A stretch of DNA of 64,000 bases from a bacterium (lineage in GTDB: Bacteria; Desulfobacterota; Binatia; DP-6), in contig JAHCID010000001.1 in NCBI GenBank assembly GCA_026129405.1, positions 1,395,237 through 1,459,236 of the forward strand, written 5' to 3'. This document shows, in pieces, positions 8,501 through 15,215 of this stretch. Position numbers and translations under genes: made by a program. Under the pieces are notes generated by a model. That model was not told the origin of the DNA, searched no databases, and saw only the letters and a program-made list of their open reading frames with translations. Within the stretch, counting starts at the first letter, position 1; each line of letters starts with the position of its first letter.

Positions 8501-9997
8501 GCGGCGCCGCTGGACGACCTCGTCGGCCGCTGGGCTCGCCGCCACGGCCCGTTCCGGTCCGCGGACGTGGCGGCCCGCTTCGGGCTCGGCGTCGCCGTGG
8601 CCGAGGAGGCGCTGCGCCGGCTGGAGGTGGAGGGCCGCGTCGTCGAGGGCGAGTTCCGCCCGGGCGGGAGCGGGCGCGAGTGGATCGACGTCGACGTGCT
8701 GCGCCGCCTGCGCCGGCGCTCGCTGGCCGTGCTGCACAAGGAGGTCGAGCCGGTCGCGCCCGAGCAGCTCACGCGCTTCGCGCTCGGCTGGCACGGCGTC
8801 CGCGCGCGGCCGCTCGGGATGCGGCCGGAGCGCCCGTCGCTCGACGCCGTGCTGCGCGCCGTCGAGCAGCTCCAGGGCGTGCCCATCCCGGCGTCGGCTC
8901 TGGAGACGCAGGTGCTGCCGGCCCGGTTGCCCGGCTACGCGCCGGTGCTGCTCGATCAGCTCGGTGCGGCGGGCGAGCTGGTCTGGGCCGGTGCCGGCGC
9001 GCTCGGGCACAACGACGGCTGGGTGGTCCTGGCGCTCGCCGACCGCGCCCCGGTGCTGCTGCCGCCGGCGCTGGAAGTCCCGCCGTCGCCGCTCGCGCCG
9101 CGCGTCCTCGAGGTGCTGGCCGGCGGCGGGGCGCTCTTCTTCCGCCAGATCGCGGCGGCGACGCGCAGCGAGGACGACGCCGAGGTCGTGCTCGCGCTCT
9201 GGGACCTCGTGTGGGCAGGGCTCGTGAGCAACGACACGCTCGCGCCGCTGCGCGCGTTCCTCCAGCGCCGGCGCACGAAGGCGCGGCCGGCGGGCGGCGG
9301 CCTGCGACGACGTCCGCCGCGCCTGACGCGCCTCGGACCACCCGCCGGGGCCGGACGCTGGAGCCTCGTGCCGGCGCGCGAGGCGGCGACCACGCGCCAG
9401 CTGCACGCGCAGGTCGAGCAGCTGCTGCTCCGCCACGGCGTGGTCACGCGCGGCGCGGTGCTCGCCGACCGCGTGCCGGGCGGCTTCGCCGCCGTGTATC
9501 CCGTGCTGAAGGCGATGGAGGAGGCGGGGCGCTGCCGCCGCGGCTACTTCGTCGAGGGCCTCGGTGGAGCGCAGTTCGCGCACGCCGGCGCCGTCGATCG
9601 GCTGCGCGCGGCGGCGTCAGAGCCGGGCCGTGCGCAGGTGCTGGCGGCGACCGATCCCGCGAGCCCGTGGGGCGCGGCGCTGCCCTGGCCCGAGCGCGGG
9701 CCGGAGGACGCCGGCCATCGGCCCGGCCGCAAGGCGGGCGCGTTCGTCGTCCTCGTCGACGGCCGCCTCGCGCTCTACGTCGAGCGCGGCGGGCGCACGC
9801 TGCTCTCGTACGCCGGCGACCCTGCCGTGGTGGAGCCGGCGGCCGAGGCGTTGGCCGAGGCCGCGCGCGCCGGCCTGCTCGGCCGCCTCGAGGTGCAGCG
9901 TGCCGACGGCGAGGCGGTGCTCGACACGCCGCTCGCGCGTGCGCTGGCGCAGGCCGGCTTCCACCCGACGCCGTGGGGGATGCGGGTACGTGCCTGA
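5573..9997 (+). CDS. lhr: Lhr-family ATP-dependent DNA helicase
   Basis: Large superfamily 2 helicase of 1474 residues, the length of full bacterial Lhr (helicase core plus the long C-terminal extension) rather than the short core form. Walker A APTGSGKT lies near residues 47-54, the DEVH box at 168-171 (VDEVHAVAG), and motif VI QRIGRAGHR at 371-379; a winged-helix and Lhr-specific beta-barrel region follow, and the last third is the tetramerising C-terminal domain. Lhr translocates 3'-5' on DNA and is linked to repair of crosslinks and oxidative damage. The GTG at 5573 gives the family-like N-terminus ending RFSPATRAWF; an upstream in-frame GTG at 5495 cannot be excluded. Confidence 0.92.
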   Translation: MAAEHPAHARFSPATRAWFASAFAAPTPAQTQAWAAIAEGAHVLVSAPTGSGKTLAAFLWAIDRLAAAPPTLPGVRLLYVSPLKALAVDIEQNLRTPLAGIRGAATRLGLPVPDLGVGLRTGDTTAGERRRMTKDAPEILVTTPESLFLLLTSAAREVLRGVETVIVDEVHAVAGTKRGSHLALSLERLDALLAQPAQRIGLSATVRPLEEVARYLGGAAPVAIVQAPVEKRFDLTIEVPVEDLAAMGQPIGTSKSGSASGAEERTGIWPHVEERLLALIRAHRSTIVFANSRRLAERLSARLNELAETEVARAHHGSVSREQRLQIEDALRAGALPCVVATSSLELGIDMGAVDLVVQVEAPSSVAAGLQRIGRAGHRVGATSRGVFFPKYRGDLLETTVVVERMRAGAIEALRYPRNPLDVLAQQIVAMVAMDDWTVDRLEEVVRRTAPFAELPRAAYEGVLDMLAGRYPSEAFAELRPRLNWDRTTNRLTPRPNAQRLAVTSGGTIPDRGLYGVFLAGEHPTRVGELDEEMVFESRVGEVFLLGASSWRIEDITHDRVLVSPAPGEPGKMPFWRGDAPGRDVELGQGIGAFVRELAALPDAARTARLRAVGLDRRAAGNLARYLAEQREATGVLPDDRTLVVERFRDAVGDWRVCIHSFFGARVHAPWARAIEARLRQRLGLQVQSLWTDDGIVLRIPDADDVPPADAILFDPEEIDDLVTAEIADSALFASRFRECAARALLLPRRRPGARTPLWQQRQRSALLLQQASKHPSFPIVLETYRECLQDAFDLPALQALLGAVRSRDVRVVEVDTPFPSPFASALQFSYVSVFMYEGDAPLAERRAQALSLDRALLAELLGRTELRELLDDDALAALELELQRLDAGHRVRDPDDLHDALRMLGDLSRDEVAPRLPDPAAADAMLAGLERAHRVLQVRVAGVARWIAIEDAARYRDALGVAMPLGVPRAFLEPVAAPLDDLVGRWARRHGPFRSADVAARFGLGVAVAEEALRRLEVEGRVVEGEFRPGGSGREWIDVDVLRRLRRRSLAVLHKEVEPVAPEQLTRFALGWHGVRARPLGMRPERPSLDAVLRAVEQLQGVPIPASALETQVLPARLPGYAPVLLDQLGAAGELVWAGAGALGHNDGWVVLALADRAPVLLPPALEVPPSPLAPRVLEVLAGGGALFFRQIAAATRSEDDAEVVLALWDLVWAGLVSNDTLAPLRAFLQRRRTKARPAGGGLRRRPPRLTRLGPPAGAGRWSLVPAREAATTRQLHAQVEQLLLRHGVVTRGAVLADRVPGGFAAVYPVLKAMEEAGRCRRGYFVEGLGGAQFAHAGAVDRLRAAASEPGRAQVLAATDPASPWGAALPWPERGPEDAGHRPGRKAGAFVVLVDGRLALYVERGGRTLLSYAGDPAVVEPAAEALAEAARAGLLGRLEVQRADGEAVLDTPLARALAQAGFHPTPWGMRVRA

Positions 9998-10174
9998 GGG
10001 CGCCGCCGCCGACCCGCCTGCACGCTGCGCTCGCCGGGGCGACGCTCCTCCGCACCGCCTCCCGCGTCCCGCAGGCCGGCTGGTGCCCGCGCTCTCAGCC
10101 GGCGGTCTGCGGCGCGCCGCCGGTTCGGGTCGCGCGCGTCGAAGCCGCCGGGGACGTCGGGCAGCTCCGCGCCT

Positions 10175-10786
10175 CTACCGATGACGCTCGATGCTCGCCG
10201 CGGCGCTGCCGGCGTCGAGCATGGCGGTGACGCCGGTGCGGATCATCATGACCGCGATGCCGGCGAGGAACAGCGCGGTGACCTTCGCCACGGCGCGCCC
10301 GCCGCCGCGACCGAGCACGCGCGTGACCGGGCGGGCGGCGCGGAACACCAGCCAGACGACGAGCAGGTTCGCGCACAGCGACCCGGCGGTCCACGTCCAG
10401 CCGTAGGCGTCGTGCAGCAGCAGGATCGTCGTCAGCGCGGCCGGCCCCATGATGAGCGGCACGCCGATCGGCACGATGCCGACGTCGCGGTCGGGGCTGC
10501 GCTCGGCCTCGGACGAGCTCAGCAGCTCGCGTACCGCGAGCGTCAGGAGGACGATGCCGCCGCCGACGCGGAAGTCGTGCGACGAGATGCCGAGGAAACG
10601 GAAGATCGCCGACCCCGCGGCGAGGAACACGACCGAGATGGCGAACGCCGTGAGCGTCGCCTCGCCTGCGAGGCGCCGTTGGGCCTCCGCGTCGAGGCGC
10701 TGCGTCAGCGCGACGAAGAGCGGCAGGACGCCGATCGCGTCGATGGCGACGAAGAGGGGGATGAAGGCGAGGAGGAAGGTCTCCAC
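10175..10786 (-). CDS. marC: MarC-family integral membrane protein
   Basis: Six-helix inner-membrane protein of 203 residues. The N-terminus FIPLFVAIDAIGVLPLFVAL is the hallmark of MarC, and VPIGVPLIMGPAALTTILLL in the middle is the second conserved block. MarC proteins were once linked to multiple antibiotic resistance but have no settled function; they resemble transporters. The start is a GTG at 10786, ten bases after the stop of the short-chain dehydrogenase gene, so the two genes are probably one transcript and this GTG is reached by re-initiation. Confidence 0.85.
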   Translation of the reverse strand: METFLLAFIPLFVAIDAIGVLPLFVALTQRLDAEAQRRLAGEATLTAFAISVVFLAAGSAIFRFLGISSHDFRVGGGIVLLTLAVRELLSSSEAERSPDRDVGIVPIGVPLIMGPAALTTILLLHDAYGWTWTAGSLCANLLVVWLVFRAARPVTRVLGRGGGRAVAKVTALFLAGIAVMMIRTGVTAMLDAGSAAASIERHR

Positions 10787-10796
10787 GCCGCCGCGC

Positions 10797-11753
10797 TCAA
10801 CCGGCGACGCGTGCGCCGACCGCCGCCTCCGACAGTGCCCACAGCCGGTCCGCCAGGGCCGGGTCGATCGCGTAGGACTTGACGCCGTCCAGCGCGCCCT
10901 CGGCGTCGTTCACCTGCGCCACGTGGCAATCCTCGAGGTAGAGGCCGCCGCGACCCTCGAGCTCGGGCGCGGTGGCCGCGAACGCCGAGGTCGCGGCGCC
11001 GGCGGGGACGGTCTTCAGGCGGAGCCCGCCGGGGCCGCTGCGCTGCTGCAGGAAGGCCATGTCCTCCGGGACCAGGTGGCGGCCGAGCTCGGTCACGATC
11101 GCACCGGGATGGAGCGCGAGCGCATGGATGCCCTGCGCGGAGAGCCGGCGCTCGAGGCCGACGGCGAAGAGCACGTTGGCGGTCTTCGACTGCCCGTAGG
11201 CGAGCCACTTGTCGTAGGGCCGCGTCGCGAAGTGGACGTCCTCGAAGACGACGGGCGACAGGTGGTGGCCGCGCGAGCTGACCGAGACGATGCGCGCCGG
11301 CGCGCCGCGGCGCAGCGCCGGCAGCAGCAGGCCCGTCAGCAGGAAGTGGCCCAGGTGGTTCGTGCCGAGCTGTCGCTCGAAGCCGTCGGCGGTGTGCGCG
11401 AGCGGGCACGCCATGACGCCGGCGTTGTTGACGAGCACGTGCAGCGTGTCCCAGCGCGCGAGGAAGCGGGCGGCGAAGTCGCGGACGCTCGCCAGCGAGC
11501 CGAGCTTGACGGACTCGACGACCACGCGCGGGTTCCCCGCGCTCTCGCGGATGCCGGCGGCGACGGCCTCGCCCTTCGCCACGTCGCGCGCCGTCAGGAT
11601 CACCTCGGCGCCGTGGGCCGCGAGGGCGCGTGCGGTCTCCTGGCCGATGCCGCTCGAGGCGCCGGTGACCAGCACGCGGCGTCCAGTGAGGTCGATGCCC
11701 TCGAGAACCTGATCGGCCGTCGTCGCCTCACCGAACCTGGATGCGTCACGCAT
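10797..11753 (-). CDS. short-chain dehydrogenase/reductase (retinol-dehydrogenase type)
   Basis: NAD(P)-dependent SDR of 318 residues. TGASSGIG (about residues 31-38) binds the dinucleotide, NNAG is the structural motif of strand 4, SVSS carries the catalytic Ser, and YGQSK is the YxxxK catalytic pair. The overall pattern, with the HPGAIVTELGRHL segment and a C-terminal extension (LYLEDCHVA), matches the retinol-dehydrogenase/WWOX-like group that acts on bulky hydrophobic alcohols. An AGGAGG site precedes ATG 11753. It heads a two-gene unit with marC and is transcribed divergently from another SDR gene. Confidence 0.87.
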   Translation of the reverse strand: MRDASRFGEATTADQVLEGIDLTGRRVLVTGASSGIGQETARALAAHGAEVILTARDVAKGEAVAAGIRESAGNPRVVVESVKLGSLASVRDFAARFLARWDTLHVLVNNAGVMACPLAHTADGFERQLGTNHLGHFLLTGLLLPALRRGAPARIVSVSSRGHHLSPVVFEDVHFATRPYDKWLAYGQSKTANVLFAVGLERRLSAQGIHALALHPGAIVTELGRHLVPEDMAFLQQRSGPGGLRLKTVPAGAATSAFAATAPELEGRGGLYLEDCHVAQVNDAEGALDGVKSYAIDPALADRLWALSEAAVGARVAG

Positions 11754-11775
11754 GTGGACGTGCCCTCCTGGGCGT

Positions 11776-11804
11776 CGACTATCTACGCCCCGAGGTCATG
11801 GCAA
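11776..11804 (-). promoter_or_regulatory. promoter of SDR-marC unit
   Basis: Minus strand TTGCCA (11804-11799), 17-bp spacer, TAGTCG (11781-11776); a 22-base stretch with AGGAGG then leads to ATG 11753. Confidence 0.42.
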
Positions 11805-11814
11805 TCCGGAACGG

Positions 11815-11844
11815 TGGACACTGCCTGCGCGGCCGCGCTACTCG
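11815..11844 (+). promoter_or_regulatory. promoter of second SDR gene (leaderless type)
   Basis: TGGACA at 11815-11820, 18-bp spacer, TACTCG at 11839-11844, seven bases before ATG 11852. No Shine-Dalgarno sequence is present. The element lies about 10 bp from the -35 of the divergent promoter, so both could share regulation. Confidence 0.45.
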
Positions 11845-11851
11845 CTCGGGG

Positions 11852-12805
11852 ATGCAGAGCTTCCGAGGCAAGATCGCGGTCGTCACCGGCGGCGGCACGG
11901 GCATGGGACGCGAGCTGGCGAAGCAGCTCGCCGCCGACGGCTGTCACGTCGCCATCTGCGACGTCTCGACCGACAACATGGCGGAGACGAAGGCGCAGGC
12001 CGAGGCGCTGGCCATCGCCGGCGCGCGCATCACCACGCACGTCTGCGACGTGTCGGACGAGCCGCAGGTGCTGGCGTTCCGCGACGCGGTGCTGTCCGCG
12101 CACGGCACGTCGCACCTGAACCTGCTCTTCAACAACGCCGGCATCGCCGGCGGCGGCAGCTTCGTGCGTGACGATCGTGCGGAGTGGGAGCGGACGTTCG
12201 CGGTGTGCTGGTACGGCGTCTACTACTGCACGCGCGCCTTCCTGCCGCTGCTGATCGCGAGCGACGAGGGCTACGTGATCAACACCAGCAGCGTGAACGG
12301 CTTCTGGGCGTCGCTCGGCCCGGCGGTGTCGCACACCGCCTACAGCACGGCGAAGTTCGCGGTGAAGGGCTTCACCGAGGCGCTGATCACCGATCTGCGC
12401 CTGAACGCCCCGCACGTGAAGGCGGCCCTGGTGATGCCGGGGCATGTCGGCACCTCGATCGTCTTCAACACCGGCGCGGTGCACGGCACCACCGATGCGG
12501 AGACGGCGGCGCGGATGCGCGAGATGCTCTCCCGGCGCGGTCTGCCGGCCGACCAGCTCACCGACGAGCAGCTGGTCGCGGCGATGCAGCAGATGGCGAC
12601 CGCGTTCCGCGACCTCGCGCCGACGTCGGCGGGGCAGGCGGCGACGACGATCCTCGACGGCGTGCGCACCGACCGGTGGCGCATCCTCGTCGGCGAGGAC
12701 GCGCGCGTCCTCGACCGCATGGTACGCGAGCAGCCCGAGCTGGCCTACGAGGCGCCCTTCGCGCAGGCCCTGAACGACCAGGGCCACATGCGGCTCCTCG
12801 AGTAG
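11852..12805 (+). CDS. short-chain dehydrogenase/reductase
   Basis: Classical SDR of 317 residues. Cofactor motif TGGGTGMGR sits at about residues 11-19, NNAG at 91-94, the catalytic Ser in NTSSVNGF and the catalytic pair in YSTAK; the C-terminal half is longer than in minimal SDRs. Residue D35 after the second strand (AICDVS) favours NAD(H). The open frame extends upstream to 11741, but ATG 11852 gives the family start MQSFRGKIAVVTGGG and is placed seven bases from a -10 hexamer. It is not closely similar to the divergent SDR gene, so the pair is not a recent duplication. Substrate unknown. Confidence 0.87.
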   Translation: MQSFRGKIAVVTGGGTGMGRELAKQLAADGCHVAICDVSTDNMAETKAQAEALAIAGARITTHVCDVSDEPQVLAFRDAVLSAHGTSHLNLLFNNAGIAGGGSFVRDDRAEWERTFAVCWYGVYYCTRAFLPLLIASDEGYVINTSSVNGFWASLGPAVSHTAYSTAKFAVKGFTEALITDLRLNAPHVKAALVMPGHVGTSIVFNTGAVHGTTDAETAARMREMLSRRGLPADQLTDEQLVAAMQQMATAFRDLAPTSAGQAATTILDGVRTDRWRILVGEDARVLDRMVREQPELAYEAPFAQALNDQGHMRLLE

Positions 12806-12858
12806 GCGGAACGACGGCGCGCCGGGGCCCGGATCCCGGCACGCCGCCGCCTCCGGGC

Positions 12859-15084
12859 TCACGGAACGGTCGTGAGCTCGAAGATGCTGGTCCGTGTCGG
12901 CAGCGCCGTGCCCGGTTGGTCGGCCTCGTGGGCGACGAAGAGCAGCGGCTTGCCGGTCCAGCTCTGCGCCGCCGGCACGAAGGCGAGGCCCTCGGGAGCG
13001 AGGTCGCCGGCCGGCTGCGCGCCGGCGGTGACGAGGTCGCCGTCGAACACCACCTGCGTGCGCTCCCACTCCTGGAAGATCGGGGCGGCGGGGTCGGTCA
13101 CGTCCCACACCATGATGCCGTTCGCGCGCTCGAGGCCGACGAACACGAGGGTGCGCCCCTCGGCCTCGCCGACCACGAGGCCCTCGGGCTCGGGCCCCTT
13201 GTTGTCGGAGCGCGTGTCGAAGCCGTCGCCGGGCGACTTGCCGACGCCCGAGTTGTGGAAGGCGGGAAGCTGGGCGGCCACGATCTGCTCGATCTGGTCG
13301 CCCGAGTCGAAGACGAGCGCGCCGGTGGCCGGGTTCCAGATCGACATCGACCGGCCGCCGAAGACGTAGAGGCTCGCGATCGGATTCGGCGCGGCCGGCA
13401 GCGGGAACTGGTTCGTGACCTGGAGGCGCGACAGCTCGTCGTTGTCGGCCAGCGCCGGGATGCCGTCGCCGTCGCGGTCGAGACCCGCGAGGCCGCCCGC
13501 GAGCGTGCGGCCGGCGAGGTCGCCGCCGCGAACCTCCTCGTTGCCGCCGCAGGCGGCGTAGTCGCCGCGGCTGTCGCCCTCGTTGGCGGTGGCGAGATAC
13601 GTGACGCCGCCGATCGTGAACGTCCCGATGCCGTCGGGCTGGTACATGCCGAGCACCGGCCAGGTCGCGATGGCCAGGGCAGGATCGTTGCCGCTGCCGT
13701 CGCGGTCGCTCGGGTCGAGCGCGTTCCCGGCGAGGCTGTGGTCCTTGTAGCCGAACGAGCGGATCGACGTCAGCGACGCGCTGGCGACGTCGATCGTCGC
13801 GTAGGCGTTCGCCTCCTGGAGCGAGGTGTAGAGCGTCGTGCCGTCCGGCGAGAAGGCGACCGACTCCGGCTCGAGGTCGTGCGCGGCGTCGATGCCGAGG
13901 CCGAAGATGCGGATGCCGGCGGCCCGCAGCGCGTTCTCGGTGCCGTTCAGCGAGGCGAACGAGACGGTCGTCACGTCGGTCTGTGTGATCGGGTCGGACG
14001 ACAGGTCGATCAGCGAGATCGAGCCGACCGGGTCGACGTAGGTGGAGCCGTCGCAGCGCGGCTCGCCCTCGTTCGCGACCGCGAGCACGAGGCCGTTCGG
14101 GCTGTGCACCACCATGTCCGGGACGGCGCCGACGGCGACCGACGTGATCAGGTTGCCGTCGACGTCGAGGAACACGACCCTGCCGGGGTTCTCCTTGACG
14201 CCGTTGACGACGGCGACCGCGACGCGGCCGTTGCGCACCGAGACGCTGGTCGTGTCGCTGCCGAACGCGGCCATGCTGACCGAGGTGACGAGGGTCGGGC
14301 TGGTCACGTCGGCGACATCGACGATGTCGACGCGGTTGCCCGCGGCGATGAACATGCGCCGGCTGGCCGGGTCGACGGTGACGATCTCGGCGCCGCGCAC
14401 GGGCGGGTCGTACGAGCCCTTCCACACGAGGTCGAACCGCGGCGGCGTGGTCGTGGTCGTCGTGGTGCTGGTCGTGGTCGTCGTCGTGGGTGGGGGGAAG
14501 AGCGCGCCGTCGACGGCGGCGAGGAAGGCGTCGATCATGCCGGCGATCGCGGCGACGTCGCCGGCGGTCGTGCAGCCGCCCTTGGCTTCGGCGCGCGCGA
14601 ACCCGGCCGCGAGCGCGCTCGCGCAGCGGGCGGCGCGGGTCGGGGGGAGATCGCCGCCCTGCGCGGCCTGCCGCGCTTCCAGGGCGCCGGTGCAGTAGAC
14701 CCTGCGGGCAGCGGCACGCAGCTTCTCGGCCTGGCAGGCGTTCGGGATGCCGACCGACAGCTGCGCGCCGAGGTCGGCGACCAACGCCGTCGCGAGCCCG
14801 CCGGCGGTCGCGGCGTCGGCGGTCGTGGGGCAGCCGCCGCGGCGATCCCACTTCGCGAAGGCTCCGGCGAGCTTCCCCGCGCAGGCCGCGACCTTGGCCG
14901 CGTCGGGGGGGAGCCCGGTCGCGGTCTGCTTGCCGGCGAGCTTCGCGGCGCACGTAGCGGCGCGCACGGTGGCGCGGATCTTCGCCGCGGCGCAGGCGTT
15001 GGGTGCCTGCGCGTGCGCGGGAGCCGGAGCAGCCACGAGCCCGGCGAGCGCCATTGCCGCAAGGGTCCACGTCCTGATCGTCAT
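12859..15084 (-). CDS. secreted choice-of-anchor-I family beta-propeller with duplicated four-Cys N-terminal domain
   Basis: Exported protein of 741 residues. Residues 1-25 are a signal peptide (TLAAMALAGLVAAPAPAHAQ). Residues 31-171 hold two tandem copies of a helical domain with identical cysteine spacing, CX13CX22CX16C. A poly-Thr linker (about 200-213) leads to a seven-blade-like propeller of the choice-of-anchor-I family, related to alkaline-phosphatase-associated and mesenchyme-type repeats; LEPESVAFSPDGTTLYTSLQ and YLATANEGDSRGDY are its hallmarks. No C-terminal anchor is present. The ATG at 15084 has GAGAGGTGACC upstream. The propeller may bind ligand or have phosphoesterase-like activity; this is not shown. 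Confidence 0.8.
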   Translation of the reverse strand: MTIRTWTLAAMALAGLVAAPAPAHAQAPNACAAAKIRATVRAATCAAKLAGKQTATGLPPDAAKVAACAGKLAGAFAKWDRRGGCPTTADAATAGGLATALVADLGAQLSVGIPNACQAEKLRAAARRVYCTGALEARQAAQGGDLPPTRAARCASALAAGFARAEAKGGCTTAGDVAAIAGMIDAFLAAVDGALFPPPTTTTTTSTTTTTTTPPRFDLVWKGSYDPPVRGAEIVTVDPASRRMFIAAGNRVDIVDVADVTSPTLVTSVSMAAFGSDTTSVSVRNGRVAVAVVNGVKENPGRVVFLDVDGNLITSVAVGAVPDMVVHSPNGLVLAVANEGEPRCDGSTYVDPVGSISLIDLSSDPITQTDVTTVSFASLNGTENALRAAGIRIFGLGIDAAHDLEPESVAFSPDGTTLYTSLQEANAYATIDVASASLTSIRSFGYKDHSLAGNALDPSDRDGSGNDPALAIATWPVLGMYQPDGIGTFTIGGVTYLATANEGDSRGDYAACGGNEEVRGGDLAGRTLAGGLAGLDRDGDGIPALADNDELSRLQVTNQFPLPAAPNPIASLYVFGGRSMSIWNPATGALVFDSGDQIEQIVAAQLPAFHNSGVGKSPGDGFDTRSDNKGPEPEGLVVGEAEGRTLVFVGLERANGIMVWDVTDPAAPIFQEWERTQVVFDGDLVTAGAQPAGDLAPEGLAFVPAAQSWTGKPLLFVAHEADQPGTALPTRTSIFELTTVP
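14572..14994 (-). repeat. tandem four-cysteine (CX13CX22CX16C) domain repeat
   Basis: Encodes two copies, 86 residues apart, of an Ala/Lys-rich helical unit. Copy 1 has Cys at 31, 45, 68 and 85; copy 2 at 117, 131, 154 and 171, so all three spacings are identical although the residues between have diverged. This points to two conserved disulfides and an old internal duplication. Confidence 0.75.
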
Positions 15085-15215
15085 CTGGTCACCTCTCGGA
15101 AGTTCGCAGGGCACGCCGGGTGCGGCGGCCGCCGGACTTCTATGAGCGGCGTGTTAGGGGAGGGTGACCGATCGCGGACGATCCGACGAAACGTCGGCCG
15201 GCGGGCGACGCGCGG

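Noticed and set aside
5056-10230. Very long open frames of 1300-1700 codons on both strands opposite and beside lhr
   Set aside because: They are Arg/Ala/Pro-rich products of the strong GC third-position bias; they lack family motifs, while the Lhr frame has all helicase motifs.
12806-12858. Hairpin GCCGGG...CCCGGC as terminator between convergent genes
   Set aside because: Only six pairs with an eight-base GC loop; such stems are expected by chance at this base composition.
14450-14490. CRISPR-like or tandem DNA repeat (GTGGTCGT runs)
   Set aside because: It is the antisense of the poly-Thr linker (ACG/ACC codons) of the secreted propeller; no spacers.
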